The notes under the pieces are model-generated. The model saw only the letters and a program-made list of their open reading frames with translations, was not told the origin of the DNA and did not search any database. A DNA stretch of 64,000 nucleotides, from positions 63,129-127,128 of the forward strand of contig LDXR01000003.1 of NCBI GenBank assembly GCA_001443495.1, read 5' to 3'. The stretch's first letter is position 1. Each line of letters opens with the position of its first letter. Position numbers and translations under genes: made by a program. The stretch is from a candidate division NC10 bacterium CSP1-5 (GTDB lineage: Bacteria; Methylomirabilota; Methylomirabilia; Methylomirabilales; CSP1-5). Below, one piece after another: positions 9,896-19,885 of this stretch.

Positions 9896-11209
9896 TCACC
9901 CCCCAGTGGTGATCCGGTACAGCAGAATGATGTTCAACACAAGGATGATGGCCGTTATTGTCGCCGCCAGAATCGTGGTTCCCCAGCGGTTGACCAGCAC
10001 CCCCATCAGGTCACGCCGGCTGGTGAAGAGAACGAGGGGGACCAGCGCGAACGGGAGACCGAAGCTCAACATGACCTGGCTGATCACCAGCGTGCGGGTC
10101 GGGTCGAGGCCCGCGCCGATCACCACGATCGCCGGAGCCATCGTCACCAGCCGGCGGAGCCAGATCGGGATCTGTCGATGGAGGAATCCCTGCATGATGA
10201 CCTGCCCGGCCATCGTCCCCACCACGGAAGACGAGAGGCCCGAGGCCAGCAGGGAGATGGCAAAGACCGTGCTGGACATCGGTCCGAGCAACGGGGCGAG
10301 CGTCCGGTGGGCCTCCTCAATGCTGGCGATGTGGGTCAGGCCCGTGGCGTAGAACGTCGATGCCGCCATAATCAGCATTGCAGCGTTCACCGCCCCTGCC
10401 AGACCCATAGCGATGATCACATCCATCATCTGAAAGCGGAACAGCCGCCTCGCCTGAGCGTCATCCTTGGGCACGATGCGATGTTGGGTCAGGGCGGAGT
10501 GGAGAAAGACCACGTGGGGCATCACGGTCGCACCCAGGATGCCTGTAGCCAGCAGGATGCTCTCGGTCCCGGCAAAACGCGGAATCACGGCGTTGACGCC
10601 GACCTCCAGCCAGTCCGGCCGGTCAAGGATCGTCTCGATCACATACGAGACTGCGATGACGCCCACGAACCCGGTGATCACCGCTTCAACGGGGCGGAAG
10701 CCGTGGCGCTCCAGTGTCAGAATGACGAGGGTCACGATGCCGGTGAGGACCGCAGCCAGCAACAGCGGGATGTGCAGGAGCAGGTAGAACCCCAGCGCCG
10801 CTCCAAGAAACTCGGCGAGGTCGGTGGCCATCGCCACCACCTCATTGATCACCCACATCGCCCACACCACCGGCCGAGGGAACTGGTCGCGGCACATCTC
10901 CGCCAGGTTGCGCCCGGTGGCGATGCCGAGCTTTGCGGACAGGGCCTGAACGAGCATCGCCGTGAGGTTGCTGGCGACAATCACCCAGAGGAGCATGTAG
11001 CCAAACTGCGCGCCGCCTTGGATGTTTGTGGCGAAATTGCCGGGATCTATGTAGGCGACGCTGGCCACAAAGGCTGGACCGAGGAAGGGCAGGACCCGAG
11101 AAATGCCGCGCTTGGCGCTCCGCCCCTCCAGGACCTCGACGGCCGCAGAAACTGTGCTGGAGTCTCCCGGTCGCACTTCCGATCTGATCGGCCGTTCTCT
11201 ACGAGACAT
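9896..11209 (-). CDS. mntH: NRAMP-family Mn2+/Fe2+ transporter
   Basis: About eleven membrane helices with both metal-site motifs: DPGNF in the first helix (AYIDPGNFATNIQGG) and MPH in the sixth (GATVMPHVVFLHSAL). These define proton-coupled NRAMP divalent metal transporters of the inner membrane. The frame is open to a GTG at 11275, and an ATG at 11236 is also possible. I chose the ATG at 11209 because it leaves a normal-length cytoplasmic N-terminus. The tandem universal stress gene follows three bases later, so they form one unit. Confidence 0.93.
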   Translation of the reverse strand: MSRRERPIRSEVRPGDSSTVSAAVEVLEGRSAKRGISRVLPFLGPAFVASVAYIDPGNFATNIQGGAQFGYMLLWVIVASNLTAMLVQALSAKLGIATGRNLAEMCRDQFPRPVVWAMWVINEVVAMATDLAEFLGAALGFYLLLHIPLLLAAVLTGIVTLVILTLERHGFRPVEAVITGFVGVIAVSYVIETILDRPDWLEVGVNAVIPRFAGTESILLATGILGATVMPHVVFLHSALTQHRIVPKDDAQARRLFRFQMMDVIIAMGLAGAVNAAMLIMAASTFYATGLTHIASIEEAHRTLAPLLGPMSSTVFAISLLASGLSSSVVGTMAGQVIMQGFLHRQIPIWLRRLVTMAPAIVVIGAGLDPTRTLVISQVMLSFGLPFALVPLVLFTSRRDLMGVLVNRWGTTILAATITAIILVLNIILLYRITTGG

Positions 11210-11403
11210 AAGTGCTGAAGCTGTCCGCGCCAGCATGCGGCTCCGGCGCCGGCTGGCCTGCCCAGGGAGATACACTGAAGCTGCCTATACAGATCGTGCT
11301 CCTTCATGCCGATGGGAAGTCCCGCAGGCCACACGCAGTCATACCCTGGGTGTTGCCGTCCCGTTTCGTCACCGAGGGCTGATCCCCTCGTCGGATCGCC
11401 TCA

Positions 11404-11871
11404 TCACCCGCCTCCCCCAATGGCCCCCTGGTTCTCCTCCGCTGGCCTGACCTGCTCGGCCAGGCGCGCGAGGATGGATTCCTCGCGCTCGATGTGCCGG
11501 TGGAGCAGCTGGGCAACGCGCAAACCGCGCAGCGCCACATCCCCCAGGGCACGCACGAACGCCTCTATCTGCTCCCGCAGCGCCCGATGCTCCGACAGGA
11601 GATCTGGAAGAGGTTGTCCGGTGCCCTCGTACGGCTGGAGCAGTGGAAAGAGCACGAGGTCTTCATCCCGGGAATGGGTCAGGAACTCGCCCTGGAAGAA
11701 GGCAGCCGTTTCCCCGAGGGCTCTGCCGGTTTCCGCCGAGGCCTCTCCACGCGCCTCCGCGACCCGGGTCAAGACCTGCTCCAGACCCTCTACCTTGCGC
11801 AGCAGCTCGGCGTGGTCCTTGCGAAAGTCACCGATCAAGTCGCGGATCCTGTCCTCGTCCAGGGAGGCCAT
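11404..11871 (-). CDS. hemerythrin HHE-domain protein
   Basis: The start at 11871 (MASLDEDRIRD) is preceded by a good ribosome site (GAGGT, about 7 bases away); the frame is open about 150 bases further upstream without support. The 155-residue four-helix bundle has the His/Glu pattern of HHE proteins: FRKDHAELL, FLTHSRDEDLVLFP, LLSEHRALREQ and LLHRHIEREESIL. Such proteins bind a di-iron centre and sense or store O2, or handle NO and iron. The glycine-rich tail is unstructured. Its neighbours, the Mn transporter and stress genes, suggest an oxidative-stress setting. Confidence 0.88.
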   Translation of the reverse strand: MASLDEDRIRDLIGDFRKDHAELLRKVEGLEQVLTRVAEARGEASAETGRALGETAAFFQGEFLTHSRDEDLVLFPLLQPYEGTGQPLPDLLSEHRALREQIEAFVRALGDVALRGLRVAQLLHRHIEREESILARLAEQVRPAEENQGAIGGGG

Positions 11872-12075
11872 AGCATTTACCTCGCGTCCATTCCGTTTGA
11901 GGACTCCAATGTGCCACCGTGAGCCGCGCCGCTTTCTCCGCCCGGGTGTCCAGTGCCACCGTGCACGGGCCGGGTCGCGGTCCGTGATGAGGGCAGCGCA
12001 AGTTGTCGGGGGGTGAGACATAGAGATCCCACCCCCCGCTCCCTCGCCTGCCTCACGTCGTCCCTGCGGCCGGCG

Positions 12076-12561
12076 TCAGCCCTTGATCGCCCAGACTTCC
12101 TGCTCAGTCAGAACCCGCGGGACCGTGCGGAAGGCCCGAACCAGGAGCACCGGCCGCGGAGACGTCTTGACGACCTTTTCCGCCACGCTCCCCATATCGA
12201 AGTGGCTGAGGCCGGTGACGCCGTGGCTCATGATGGCGATGAGATCCGCTTTTTCCTTCTCGGCCGCCATCACGATCTCTACGGCCGGCTCACCCATGGA
12301 GACCTCGATCTTGGTTGCCAGGCCAGCATCCTTCAGGCGCTTGGCCACGCCCTCGAGATACTTGGCGGCCCGGGCCTGCTCGACCTCGAGCAACTTGCGG
12401 GCCTCGGCGGGGGCCTCCGCAGTTATCGCGGCCGGAGCGCTCGACGCGACACGGAAGAGCAGGACCTTGGCTCCGGTCCCCTTGGCGATGGCCTGAACAT
12501 GGGGCAGGATTCGCTCGGCGAGCGCCGAACCGTCGAGAGGGACAAAAATCTGCTTATACAT
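12076..12561 (-). CDS. universal stress protein (UspA family)
   Basis: A single UspA domain of 161 residues starting MYKQIFVPLDGSALAERILP, chosen because a purine-rich GGAGGAGGAG ribosome site stands just ahead of the ATG at 12561. The ATP-loop motif is less orthodox than in the neighbours: MSHGVTGLSHFDMGSVAEKV near residue 125. It is followed closely upstream by a CBS-domain gene in the same direction. This makes the third UspA gene of the 6.8-12.6 kb region. Confidence 0.92.
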   Translation of the reverse strand: MYKQIFVPLDGSALAERILPHVQAIAKGTGAKVLLFRVASSAPAAITAEAPAEARKLLEVEQARAAKYLEGVAKRLKDAGLATKIEVSMGEPAVEIVMAAEKEKADLIAIMSHGVTGLSHFDMGSVAEKVVKTSPRPVLLVRAFRTVPRVLTEQEVWAIKG

Positions 12562-12613
12562 CGCTCCTCCTCCTTCCTCTCGTGGGGGTCCTCCTTTCGG
12601 ATCGGACCCTGGG

Positions 12614-13105
12614 TTACCTGGGCCGCGCAGTGGCAATTCGTTCCGACCGCAGACGGCTCGCCCGCCCGCGGGCGGCCACGCGAGCCTCCCTGCCCATCCC
12701 TGTCACCACCGCTCGACCTAGATTTGCGATCTCCTCGCCGAGGACGACGAGCATATCGTCCATGGTCAGGATATTGACGAGGCGCCCTTTTCCGTCGACG
12801 ATCGGGACCCGCCGAATGCCGCGGGCCCGCATCTGCTCGGTCAGTTTCGCGAGCTGAGTCCCTTCGCGGGCGATGACCAGGTCCGAGGTCATGATGTCCC
12901 GAGCCCGGATCGTCAGCGGGTCGTCGTACCGTGCCACGACGCGCGACACGAGATCCCGATCAGTGACGATACCCACCGGCCGGTCTTTCTCGGTGATGAC
13001 GACGGCCCCCACATGACGGTCCCGCATGAGGATCGCGAGCGTCTGCGCGCTTGTGTCGGGAGCCGCCGTCACCAAGGTCTTCCGAATTTTGCGCTTGTTG
13101 TCCAT
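12614..13105 (-). CDS. CBS-pair protein
   Basis: A 163-residue protein starting MDNKRKIRKTLVTAAPDTS, with GGAGGAATGAGGGG just upstream of the ATG at 13105. Two CBS motifs are visible: the first with VGAVVITEKDRPVGIVTDRD, the second starting ARDIMTSDLVIAREGTQLAK and followed by RGIRRVPIVDGKGRLVNILT. A basic tail (RVAARGRASRLRSERIATARPR, shown only in part by its RxxR repeats) follows. It resembles stand-alone CBS proteins such as mycobacterial hypoxic response protein 1. Ligand unknown. Confidence 0.87.
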   Translation of the reverse strand: MDNKRKIRKTLVTAAPDTSAQTLAILMRDRHVGAVVITEKDRPVGIVTDRDLVSRVVARYDDPLTIRARDIMTSDLVIAREGTQLAKLTEQMRARGIRRVPIVDGKGRLVNILTMDDMLVVLGEEIANLGRAVVTGMGREARVAARGRASRLRSERIATARPR

Positions 13106-13176
13106 CCCCTCATTCCTCCAATCCATTCGCCGAGCCATGTCCGTCGCCGTGGAGAGATCATCCGCGAGGCCCCAAC

Positions 13177-13644
13177 CTACGCTGGCATGGAGAGTTTCAG
13201 CACCGTCGGCTCGACCAGCCGCTCAAAGGCGGCGAAATCCAATTTCATCACCTCGGTATGGGTGCCGGCATTGAAGGCGATCTCCTTGTTCTCCTTCAGG
13301 CGGTCGGTCACGAAAACGGGGAGCCCGTACAGGTTGCCGAACGGCGGCATCGCGCCGATCTCACAATCGGGGAATGATTCCTTAAATTCTGCCTCGGTGG
13401 CGAGTTCCGCCTTCGAAGCGCCCAGCATTTTCTTCAGCAGGCGCAGATCGATCTTGTCGGCAGCGGGGAGAACCACCATGGTCATGCGCCCGTCTACCTT
13501 GACCATGACCGTCTTGGCCAGCGCTCTGCCCGGGATATGCGTTGCCGCGGCGATCTCCTGTGCCGTGTAGGCCGGAGAATGACCCATAGTGACATACCGC
13601 ACGTGATGCTCGTCCAAGAACGCCCTGAGTCTGTTGACTGGCAT
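13177..13644 (-). CDS. YbaK/EbsC-type aminoacyl-tRNA deacylase
   Basis: A full-length 155-residue YbaK/ProX-like domain with FLDEHHVRYVTMGHSPAYT at the start, AQEIAAATHIPGRALAKTVM and the conserved Lys in LAKTVMVKVDG, then GAMPPFGNLYGLPVFVTDRL and FNAGTHTEVMKLD. This family removes wrongly attached amino acids from tRNA (Cys-tRNA-Pro, Ala-tRNA-Pro and similar) in the cytoplasm. It is the last minus-strand gene before the divergent nifJ operon. Confidence 0.92.
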   Translation of the reverse strand: MPVNRLRAFLDEHHVRYVTMGHSPAYTAQEIAAATHIPGRALAKTVMVKVDGRMTMVVLPAADKIDLRLLKKMLGASKAELATEAEFKESFPDCEIGAMPPFGNLYGLPVFVTDRLKENKEIAFNAGTHTEVMKLDFAAFERLVEPTVLKLSMPA

Positions 13645-14568
13645 GGCGCACCTCCTCTTCCCGCGCCCCTCTGCTCATTGACCGCTCCACCACGCCCCCG
13701 GTGGTCGATCACCCCTCTTCAAGCTTCGAGGGGGAGGGGGCTTGGGCGACCTTCGGGACACGCCGACGCTCAGCGACAGCGCCAATCACGAACTCACCTC
13801 CCTTCACCCGTCTGGGCCGCCGTTACCCTGCGATGCCATTCGCAGGTCCTCGCCGCTAGGCTAAGGGCTTGATCGGGGTAGCGAGGTAGACCTATTTCTA
13901 GTGTTAGGAATGAGCAAGAGACGTACCGCCCGACGCTTCTCGCGCGGCGGCCAGAGCAGATGAACCCGTGCCCAAGAATAAAGGAGTTAGCTTGTCGAGC
14001 CCGTGGTCCGGAAACGCCCGCGTGGGGATCGGGGCCAGAGAATGGGGCAGGGGTGCCTCAGCCAGAAGGGAGAAATTGACGTAACTTTCCGTGCGGTCTG
14101 GTGATTCGATGCTGAGACCTGAGTGTCCCAAGGGCAGCCCATGCCTCATCTGGCAAGAGGAGATGAGGAAAAAAGAGCTCGCGAGTCAGGGAGAGCGGAC
14201 GATCGCAGGACGTGAGACAAAGATGGTACCTGGGACAGGGGGGTCACAAGCCGTAGCCTCCACGTTCTCGCGAGGTTATGGCACCCGTCGGAACTTCCCT
14301 GCGGCATCGCTGCCCCGCCATCGCGCTCCTCCATTTCGCCGACTCGGCTTAACCGGATTCCTCGCCTAGAAATCTCGCTTCTCTTTCAAAGACTTATCTG
14401 TTATGCCCGCCAACCCAGACCAAGGCGAGCGGAGCGGCACCCCTCTTGCTCCGACTCCTCAGCATGTGCCGTCATGATCTCATGCGCGATCGAAACAATT
14501 CCCCCCGTCTCGCGACGATCAATACGTTAAGGAGACTGTGAGATTCCGTGAGGACGATGGAGGATGCG
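13645..14568. other. long divergent intergenic region
   Basis: About 920 bases separate the minus-strand deacylase gene from plus-strand nifJ. Short open frames on both strands look like no known protein and lack good ribosome sites. A hairpin with arms CCCCTC and GAGGGG lies at about 13711-13733. The region should contain the nifJ promoter and its regulation, but I cannot identify a convincing promoter or operator by eye. Confidence 0.5.
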
Positions 14569-17500
14569 ATGGCCAGACCCAAGGTGACGATTGACGGCAA
14601 CGAGGCCGTCGCCGACGTAGCCTACCAGGTCAACGAAGTCATCGCCATCTACCCGATCACCCCCTCCTCGGCGATGGGCGAGTGGGCAGACCAGTGGGCC
14701 GCCGAGGGCAGGACGAACATCTGGGGTACGGTCCCGCGCGTGGTGGAAATGCAGAGCGAGGGGGGTGCCGCTGGCGCCGTCCACGGGGCACTTCAGGCAG
14801 GCTCCCCGACCACCACCTTCACCGCCTCGCAGGGCCTGCTCCTCATGATTCCCAACATGTACAAGATCGCCGGGGAGCTCACCGCGACCGTGTTTCACGT
14901 CGCCGCCCGCTCGGTGGCCGCCCAGGCCCTCTCTATCTTCGGCGATCAGAGCGACGTCATGGCCACGCGGGCCACCGGCTTCGCCCTGCTGGCCTCCAAC
15001 TCGGTCCAGGAGGCGATGGATTTTGCCCTGATCGCGCAGGCCGCCGCCCTGGAAGCCCGGATCCCGTTCCTCCATTTCTTCGACGGCTTCCGTACCTCCC
15101 ACGAGGTGATGAAGGTCGAGCCCCTCGCCCCTGAAGAGATCCGAGCAATGATAGACGAGGACCTGGTGCGGGCCCACCGGCGCCGCGCCCTCTCTCCGGA
15201 CCGCCCCTTCATCCGCGGCACGGCCCAGAACCCTGACGTCTACTTCCAGGCCCGCGAGGCAGTCAATTCCTACTACCTGGCCTGCCCGACCATCGTCCAG
15301 AACGCCATGGACAAGTTTGCCCGCCTCGTTGGCCGGTCATACCATCTCTGCGATTACGTCGGCGCCCCGGATGCGGATCGCGTGCTGGTTCTCATGGGCT
15401 CCGGCGCCGAGGCGGCGCAGGAAACGGTCGAGTATCTGGCGGATCGCGGGGAGAAGGTGGGCCTGCTGAAGGTGCGTCTCTACCGCCCCTTCTCGGTCGA
15501 GCACTTCGTGGCCGCCTTGCCCCCCACCGTCAAGACCCTCGCCGTCCTCGACCGCACCAAGGAGCCGGGGAGCGTCGGTGAGCCGCTCTACCTCGATGTG
15601 ATTACGGCCGTCATCGAAGCGATGGCCGCCGGCCGGGCTCCGTTGCGCGCCGCCCCCCGCATCATCGGGGGCCGCTACGGGCTCTCCTCAAAGGAGTTCA
15701 GCCCGGCCATGATCAAGGGGATCTTCGATGAAATGACCAAGGCGCAGCCCAAGAACCATTTCACGATCGGCATCCACGACGACGTGACGCAGACGAGTCT
15801 CGAGTACGACCCCGCCTTCTCCACCGAGCGCCCCGAGACCATCCGGGCGGTCTTCTACGGCCTCGGGGCCGACGGGACGGTAGGCGCCAACAAGAACTCC
15901 ATCAAGATCATCGGTGAGGAGACCGACAACTACGCCCAGGGCTACTTCGTCTACGACTCCAAGAAGTCTGGGTCGGTCACCATCTCACACCTGCGCTTCG
16001 GCCCCCAGCCGATTCGCTCGACCTATCTCATCGATCGGGCCAATTTCGTCGCGTGCCACCAGTTTCCGCTCCTGGAGCGCCTCCACGTCTTGAAGACCGC
16101 CGAGCCCGGTGCCGCCTTCCTCCTCAACAGCCCCTACGGGCCCGCAGAGGTGTGGAGCTGCTTGCCCCGCGCGGTCCAGGAGCAGATCATCGGCAAGAAG
16201 CTGCGCTTCTTCGTGATTGACGGACACAAGGTCGCCCGCGAGGCCGGAATGGGGGGCCGCATCAACACGGTTATGCAGCCCTGCTTTTTCGTCCTGAGCG
16301 GCGTCCTGCCCCGGGACGAGGCCATCGCAGCCATTAAGGCCGCGATCGTCAAGACCTACGGGAAGCTCGGCGAGGCGGTGGTCCAGAAGAACATCGAGGC
16401 AGTGGATCGTGCGCTGGACCACCTGCACGAGGTCCGGGTCCCGGCAGAGGTCACCAGCGCCTTCGATCTTCGGCCGCCGGTCCCGGCGGAGGCCCCCGAC
16501 TTCGTCCGGAACGTCACCGCCAAGATGATCGCCCGGCAGGGGGACGACCTGCCGGTCAGCGCGCTGCCCATCGACGGCACCTACCCGAGCGGGACGACGA
16601 AATGGGAGAAGGCCAACATCGCGCTCGAGATCCCGGTCTGGGACCCCGACATCTGCATCCAGTGCGGCAAGTGCGTGCTCGTCTGCCCCCACTCGGTGAT
16701 TCGGGCCAAGGTGTACGAGCCAGCGGTCCTGGACAACGCACCCGCCACCTTCAAGTCCACGGCGGCCCGCTGGCGCGAATTTGCCAATCTCCACTACACG
16801 CTGCAGGTCTCGCCGGAGGACTGCACCGGGTGTACGCTGTGCGTCGAGGTCTGCCCGGTCAAGAACAAGAGCGAGGTGCGCCTCAAGGCCATCAACATGA
16901 TGCCGCAACCCCCGATCCGCGACCAGGAGGCGCAGAACTGGGACTTCTTCCTCGGACTCCCCGAGACGGACCGCCGGGTGCTGAACGTCGGGCAGGTGAA
17001 GGACGCCCAGTTGCTCGAGCCGCTGTTCGAATTCTCCGGCGCCTGCGCCGGATGCGGTGAGACCCCCTACCTCAAGCTGATGAGCCAGCTCTTCGGTGAC
17101 CGCACCATCATCGCCAACGCGACCGGCTGCTCGTCGATCTACGGCGGCAACCTGCCGACCACCCCCTGGACCGTCAACCGCGAGGGCCGCGGCCCCGCGT
17201 GGTCCAACTCCCTGTTCGAAGACAACGCCGAGTTCGGGCTGGGCATCCGTCTGGCTCTGGACAAGCAGGGAGAATATGCGCGCGAGCTGCTCACGCGCTT
17301 GGCACCGACCGTCGGGGACGAACTGGTCCGGGATCTCCTCAACGCCCGCCAGTCGACCGAGGCGGGGATCCGGGAACAGCGCGAGCGCGTCCGGATTCTG
17401 AAAGCGCGGCTCGAGGGCGTCGACACGGCGGACGCCCGTGACCTTCTCGCGGTCGCCGACGCGTTGGTCAAGAAGAGCGTCTGGATCGTCGGTGGAGACG

Positions 17501-18150
17501 GTTGGGCCTACGACATCGGATACGGCGGCCTGGATCACGTCCTGGCGTCCGGCCACAACGTGAACCTCCTCGTGCTCGACACCGAGGTCTACTCCAACAC
17601 CGGCGGGCAGGCCTCCAAGGCCACGCCCCGCGGCGCGGTGGCCAAGTTCGCCGCCGCGGGCAAGGCGACGCCCAAGAAGGACCTGGCGATGATGGCCATG
17701 ACCTACGGCTACGTCTACGTCGCCCGGATAGCCATGGGGGGGAGCGACACCCAGACGATAAAAGCCTTCCTGGAGGCGGAGGCCTACGAGGGGCCCTCCC
17801 TCATCATCGCCTACAGCCACTGCATCGCCCATGGCTACGACCTCGCCCACGGGATGGAGCAGCAGAAGGCCGCCGTCCTCTCGGGGTACTGGCCCCTGTT
17901 CCGGTACAACCCGGACCTGGTCAAGGAGGGGAAGAACCCGCTCCAGCTCGACTCCAAGCCACCGACCCTCCCCCTGGAGAAGTACATCTACAACGAGACC
18001 CGCTACACCATGCTGGCCCAGAGCAAACCGGACCAGGCGCGGTGGCTGCTGCAACTGGCCCAGGAGGACGTCCGGGCCCGCTGGAAGCTGTACGAGCATT
18101 GGGCCGCCATGCCGGTGGATGGCACGTCCAAGGAGGGCCACCATGGTTGA
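14569..18150 (+). CDS. nifJ: pyruvate:ferredoxin (flavodoxin) oxidoreductase, single-chain
   Basis: A 1,193-residue enzyme starting [20 protein letters not shown]. The ATG at 14569 has GGAGG five bases upstream; the frame is open to a GTG at 14548. The order is the pyruvate-binding domain with [12 protein letters not shown] near residue 30, domain II, the gamma domain with [17 protein letters not shown], a 2x[4Fe-4S] ferredoxin domain ([12 protein letters not shown] near 695 and [12 protein letters not shown] near 757), and the C-terminal TPP domain with [32 protein letters not shown] and the Mg-binding [11 protein letters not shown]. It converts pyruvate, CoA and oxidised ferredoxin to acetyl-CoA, CO2 and reduced ferredoxin, reversibly. 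The stop overlaps the next gene by eight bases. Confidence 0.97.
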   Translation: MARPKVTIDGNEAVADVAYQVNEVIAIYPITPSSAMGEWADQWAAEGRTNIWGTVPRVVEMQSEGGAAGAVHGALQAGSPTTTFTASQGLLLMIPNMYKIAGELTATVFHVAARSVAAQALSIFGDQSDVMATRATGFALLASNSVQEAMDFALIAQAAALEARIPFLHFFDGFRTSHEVMKVEPLAPEEIRAMIDEDLVRAHRRRALSPDRPFIRGTAQNPDVYFQAREAVNSYYLACPTIVQNAMDKFARLVGRSYHLCDYVGAPDADRVLVLMGSGAEAAQETVEYLADRGEKVGLLKVRLYRPFSVEHFVAALPPTVKTLAVLDRTKEPGSVGEPLYLDVITAVIEAMAAGRAPLRAAPRIIGGRYGLSSKEFSPAMIKGIFDEMTKAQPKNHFTIGIHDDVTQTSLEYDPAFSTERPETIRAVFYGLGADGTVGANKNSIKIIGEETDNYAQGYFVYDSKKSGSVTISHLRFGPQPIRSTYLIDRANFVACHQFPLLERLHVLKTAEPGAAFLLNSPYGPAEVWSCLPRAVQEQIIGKKLRFFVIDGHKVAREAGMGGRINTVMQPCFFVLSGVLPRDEAIAAIKAAIVKTYGKLGEAVVQKNIEAVDRALDHLHEVRVPAEVTSAFDLRPPVPAEAPDFVRNVTAKMIARQGDDLPVSALPIDGTYPSGTTKWEKANIALEIPVWDPDICIQCGKCVLVCPHSVIRAKVYEPAVLDNAPATFKSTAARWREFANLHYTLQVSPEDCTGCTLCVEVCPVKNKSEVRLKAINMMPQPPIRDQEAQNWDFFLGLPETDRRVLNVGQVKDAQLLEPLFEFSGACAGCGETPYLKLMSQLFGDRTIIANATGCSSIYGGNLPTTPWTVNREGRGPAWSNSLFEDNAEFGLGIRLALDKQGEYARELLTRLAPTVGDELVRDLLNARQSTEAGIREQRERVRILKARLEGVDTADARDLLAVADALVKKSVWIVGGDGWAYDIGYGGLDHVLASGHNVNLLVLDTEVYSNTGGQASKATPRGAVAKFAAAGKATPKKDLAMMAMTYGYVYVARIAMGGSDTQTIKAFLEAEAYEGPSLIIAYSHCIAHGYDLAHGMEQQKAAVLSGYWPLFRYNPDLVKEGKNPLQLDSKPPTLPLEKYIYNETRYTMLAQSKPDQARWLLQLAQEDVRARWKLYEHWAAMPVDGTSKEGHHG

Positions 18151-19201
18151 TCTCACGACGCGCTACCTGGGGCTTACCTTGAAGAATCCCCTGGTGGCCT
18201 CAGCCTCGCCCCTGTGCGAGGACATCGGCAACATCCGCCGGATGGAGGACGCGGGCGCCGCGGCGGTCGTGCTGCACTCCCTGTTCGAAGAGCAGATCAC
18301 CCTGGAGAGCCACGACCTCGACCGCTATCTCACCCATGGCGCCGAATCCTTCGCGGAGGCGCTCACCTATTTCCCCGACATGACCGAGTACAACCTGGGC
18401 CCGGAGGGGTACCTGGACCACTTGCGCCGCGCGAAGGCCGCCGTGGATATCCCCATCATCGGCAGCCTGAACGGGGTCTCGACCGGTGGCTGGATTCGTT
18501 ACGCCCGCAAGATCGAGGAGGCGGGCGCCGATGCCCTGGAGCTCAACGTCTACTTCATCCCGACCGACGCGGAGATGACTGGCGCCGAGGTGGAGCAGAT
18601 GTACGTGGATCTCATCCGCGACGTCAAGGCCAGCATCCGCATCCCCGTCGCCGTCAAACTCGGCCACGCCTTTAGCGCGATCGCCAATATGGGTCGGCGC
18701 CTGGATGAGGCCGGGGCGGACGCCCTGGTCCTCTTCAACCGCTTCTACCAACCCGACTTCGACTTGGAGCACCTCGAGGTAACCCCAACCTTGACCTTGA
18801 GCAGTTCGTACGAGCTCCTCCTCCGGATCCACTGGGTGGCAATCCTTTTCGGCCACATCCGGCCGGATTTGGCGGTCACCGGCGGGATCCATACGGCCCA
18901 GGACGTCCTCAAGGCGATGATGGCCGGGGCGCGGGTGGCGATGATGACCTCCGCCCTGCTGAAACATGGGATCGACCATCTGGCCGCCGTACAGAAGGAG
19001 CTCGTGACCTGGATGGAAGAGCACGAGTATGAATCCATCCGCCAGATGCAGGGGAGCATGAGCTACCGGTCGGTGGCCGAGCCCGCAGCGTTCGAGCGGG
19101 CCAACTACATGCGCGTGCTCCGCTCCTACGCCCTGCGGACATCCCCTAAGGATCCCCGAAGGGAGGCAAACCGCAGCGCCACGCGCGCAGAACCCTGTTG
19201 A
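18143..19201 (+). CDS. dihydroorotate dehydrogenase-like flavoprotein
   Basis: A 352-residue TIM-barrel protein starting [20 protein letters not shown], with GGAGG just upstream of the ATG at 18143. It has the DHOD/dihydropyrimidine dehydrogenase pattern: NPLVASASP near the N-terminus, IIGSLNG, ALELNVY, PVAVKLG and the FMN phosphate strand [20 protein letters not shown]. No FeS motif is present. Proteins of this DHOD-like group are often encoded directly after nifJ in anaerobes, and here the overlap is eight bases, so a shared function with PFOR is more likely than pyrimidine synthesis. The true substrate is not known. Confidence 0.85.
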   Translation: MVDLTTRYLGLTLKNPLVASASPLCEDIGNIRRMEDAGAAAVVLHSLFEEQITLESHDLDRYLTHGAESFAEALTYFPDMTEYNLGPEGYLDHLRRAKAAVDIPIIGSLNGVSTGGWIRYARKIEEAGADALELNVYFIPTDAEMTGAEVEQMYVDLIRDVKASIRIPVAVKLGHAFSAIANMGRRLDEAGADALVLFNRFYQPDFDLEHLEVTPTLTLSSSYELLLRIHWVAILFGHIRPDLAVTGGIHTAQDVLKAMMAGARVAMMTSALLKHGIDHLAAVQKELVTWMEEHEYESIRQMQGSMSYRSVAEPAAFERANYMRVLRSYALRTSPKDPRREANRSATRAEPC

Positions 19202-19219
19202 TCCCCTGAGGAGGTCGCG

Positions 19220-19765
19220 ATGCAACTGCCCCTGAAGATTACGCTCCGGGACATTACCCGCTCCGAGGCCCTGGAGGGCCTTATTCGGGAAAAGGCCTCC
19301 TGGTTGGAACTCTTCTACGACCAGATCATCGGCTGCCGGGTCGTTGTCGAGGGGCCGGTGCGCCACCACCGCAAGGGGGGGCCCTATACCGTGCGGATCG
19401 ACCTCGGCGTCCCCGGCGAGGACATTGTGGTGAATCGCCAGGCGGCCGAGGACCCCTATGTGGCGGTCCACGACGCCTTCGACGCCGCCCGGCGGCAGCT
19501 GCAGGATCACGTGCGCCGGCGGCGGGGTGTCGTGAAGGTCCATGAAGAGATCCCCCACGGACGCGTGAGCAAGCTCTTTCTGGACGAAGGCTATGGCTTC
19601 CTCGAGACGCCCGATGGGCGTGAGGTCTATTTCCATCGCAACAGTGTCCTCGGTGCCGACTTCGATCGCCTTTCTATCGGGACGGAGGTGCGGTTTGCGG
19701 AAGAGGAGGGCGAGAAGGGGCTTCAGGCCAGCACGGTGACCGTCGTCGGCAAACACCACCCGTGA
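19220..19765 (+). CDS. ribosome hibernation factor (HPF/RaiA) fused to cold-shock domain
   Basis: Residues 1 to about 105 are an HPF/YfiA domain (ITLRDITRSEALEGLIREKA, then YTVRIDLGVPGEDIVVNRQA and HDAFDAARRQLQDHVRRRR). Residues about 112-178 are a cold-shock/S1-like domain with RNP-type motifs GYGFLE and VYFHRN in GRVSKLFLDEGYGFLETPDG. HPF proteins silence ribosomes in starvation; CSD binds single-stranded RNA. It lies 18 bases after the DHOD-like gene in the nifJ operon, linking translation shutdown with fermentative or anaerobic pyruvate metabolism. The domain calls are secure; the coupling is inference. Confidence 0.9.
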   Translation: MQLPLKITLRDITRSEALEGLIREKASWLELFYDQIIGCRVVVEGPVRHHRKGGPYTVRIDLGVPGEDIVVNRQAAEDPYVAVHDAFDAARRQLQDHVRRRRGVVKVHEEIPHGRVSKLFLDEGYGFLETPDGREVYFHRNSVLGADFDRLSIGTEVRFAEEEGEKGLQASTVTVVGKHHP

Positions 19766-19885
19766 GCCTCACTGAGGCTCGCCGCATCCAGTCCCCATCA
19801 GGGAGGGTGCCCGGCACTAGTCGGGCCGTCGCAACGGGGGACCATCGACTGTGGTCAGGTTGGGCCTCAACCGGAGGTGGGAAGA

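Noticed and set aside
9557-11218. Open frame of 553 codons on the plus strand
   Set aside because: Antisense to the NRAMP and tandem Usp genes; His/Arg/Gln-rich composition typical of a shadow frame.
13904-14149. 81-codon minus-strand frame in the long intergenic region
   Set aside because: No ribosome site, no domain or membrane feature, ordinary chance open frame in GC-rich DNA.
15985-18156. Open frame of 723 codons on the minus strand
   Set aside because: Antisense to nifJ, which has all expected motifs; the antisense translation is low-complexity.
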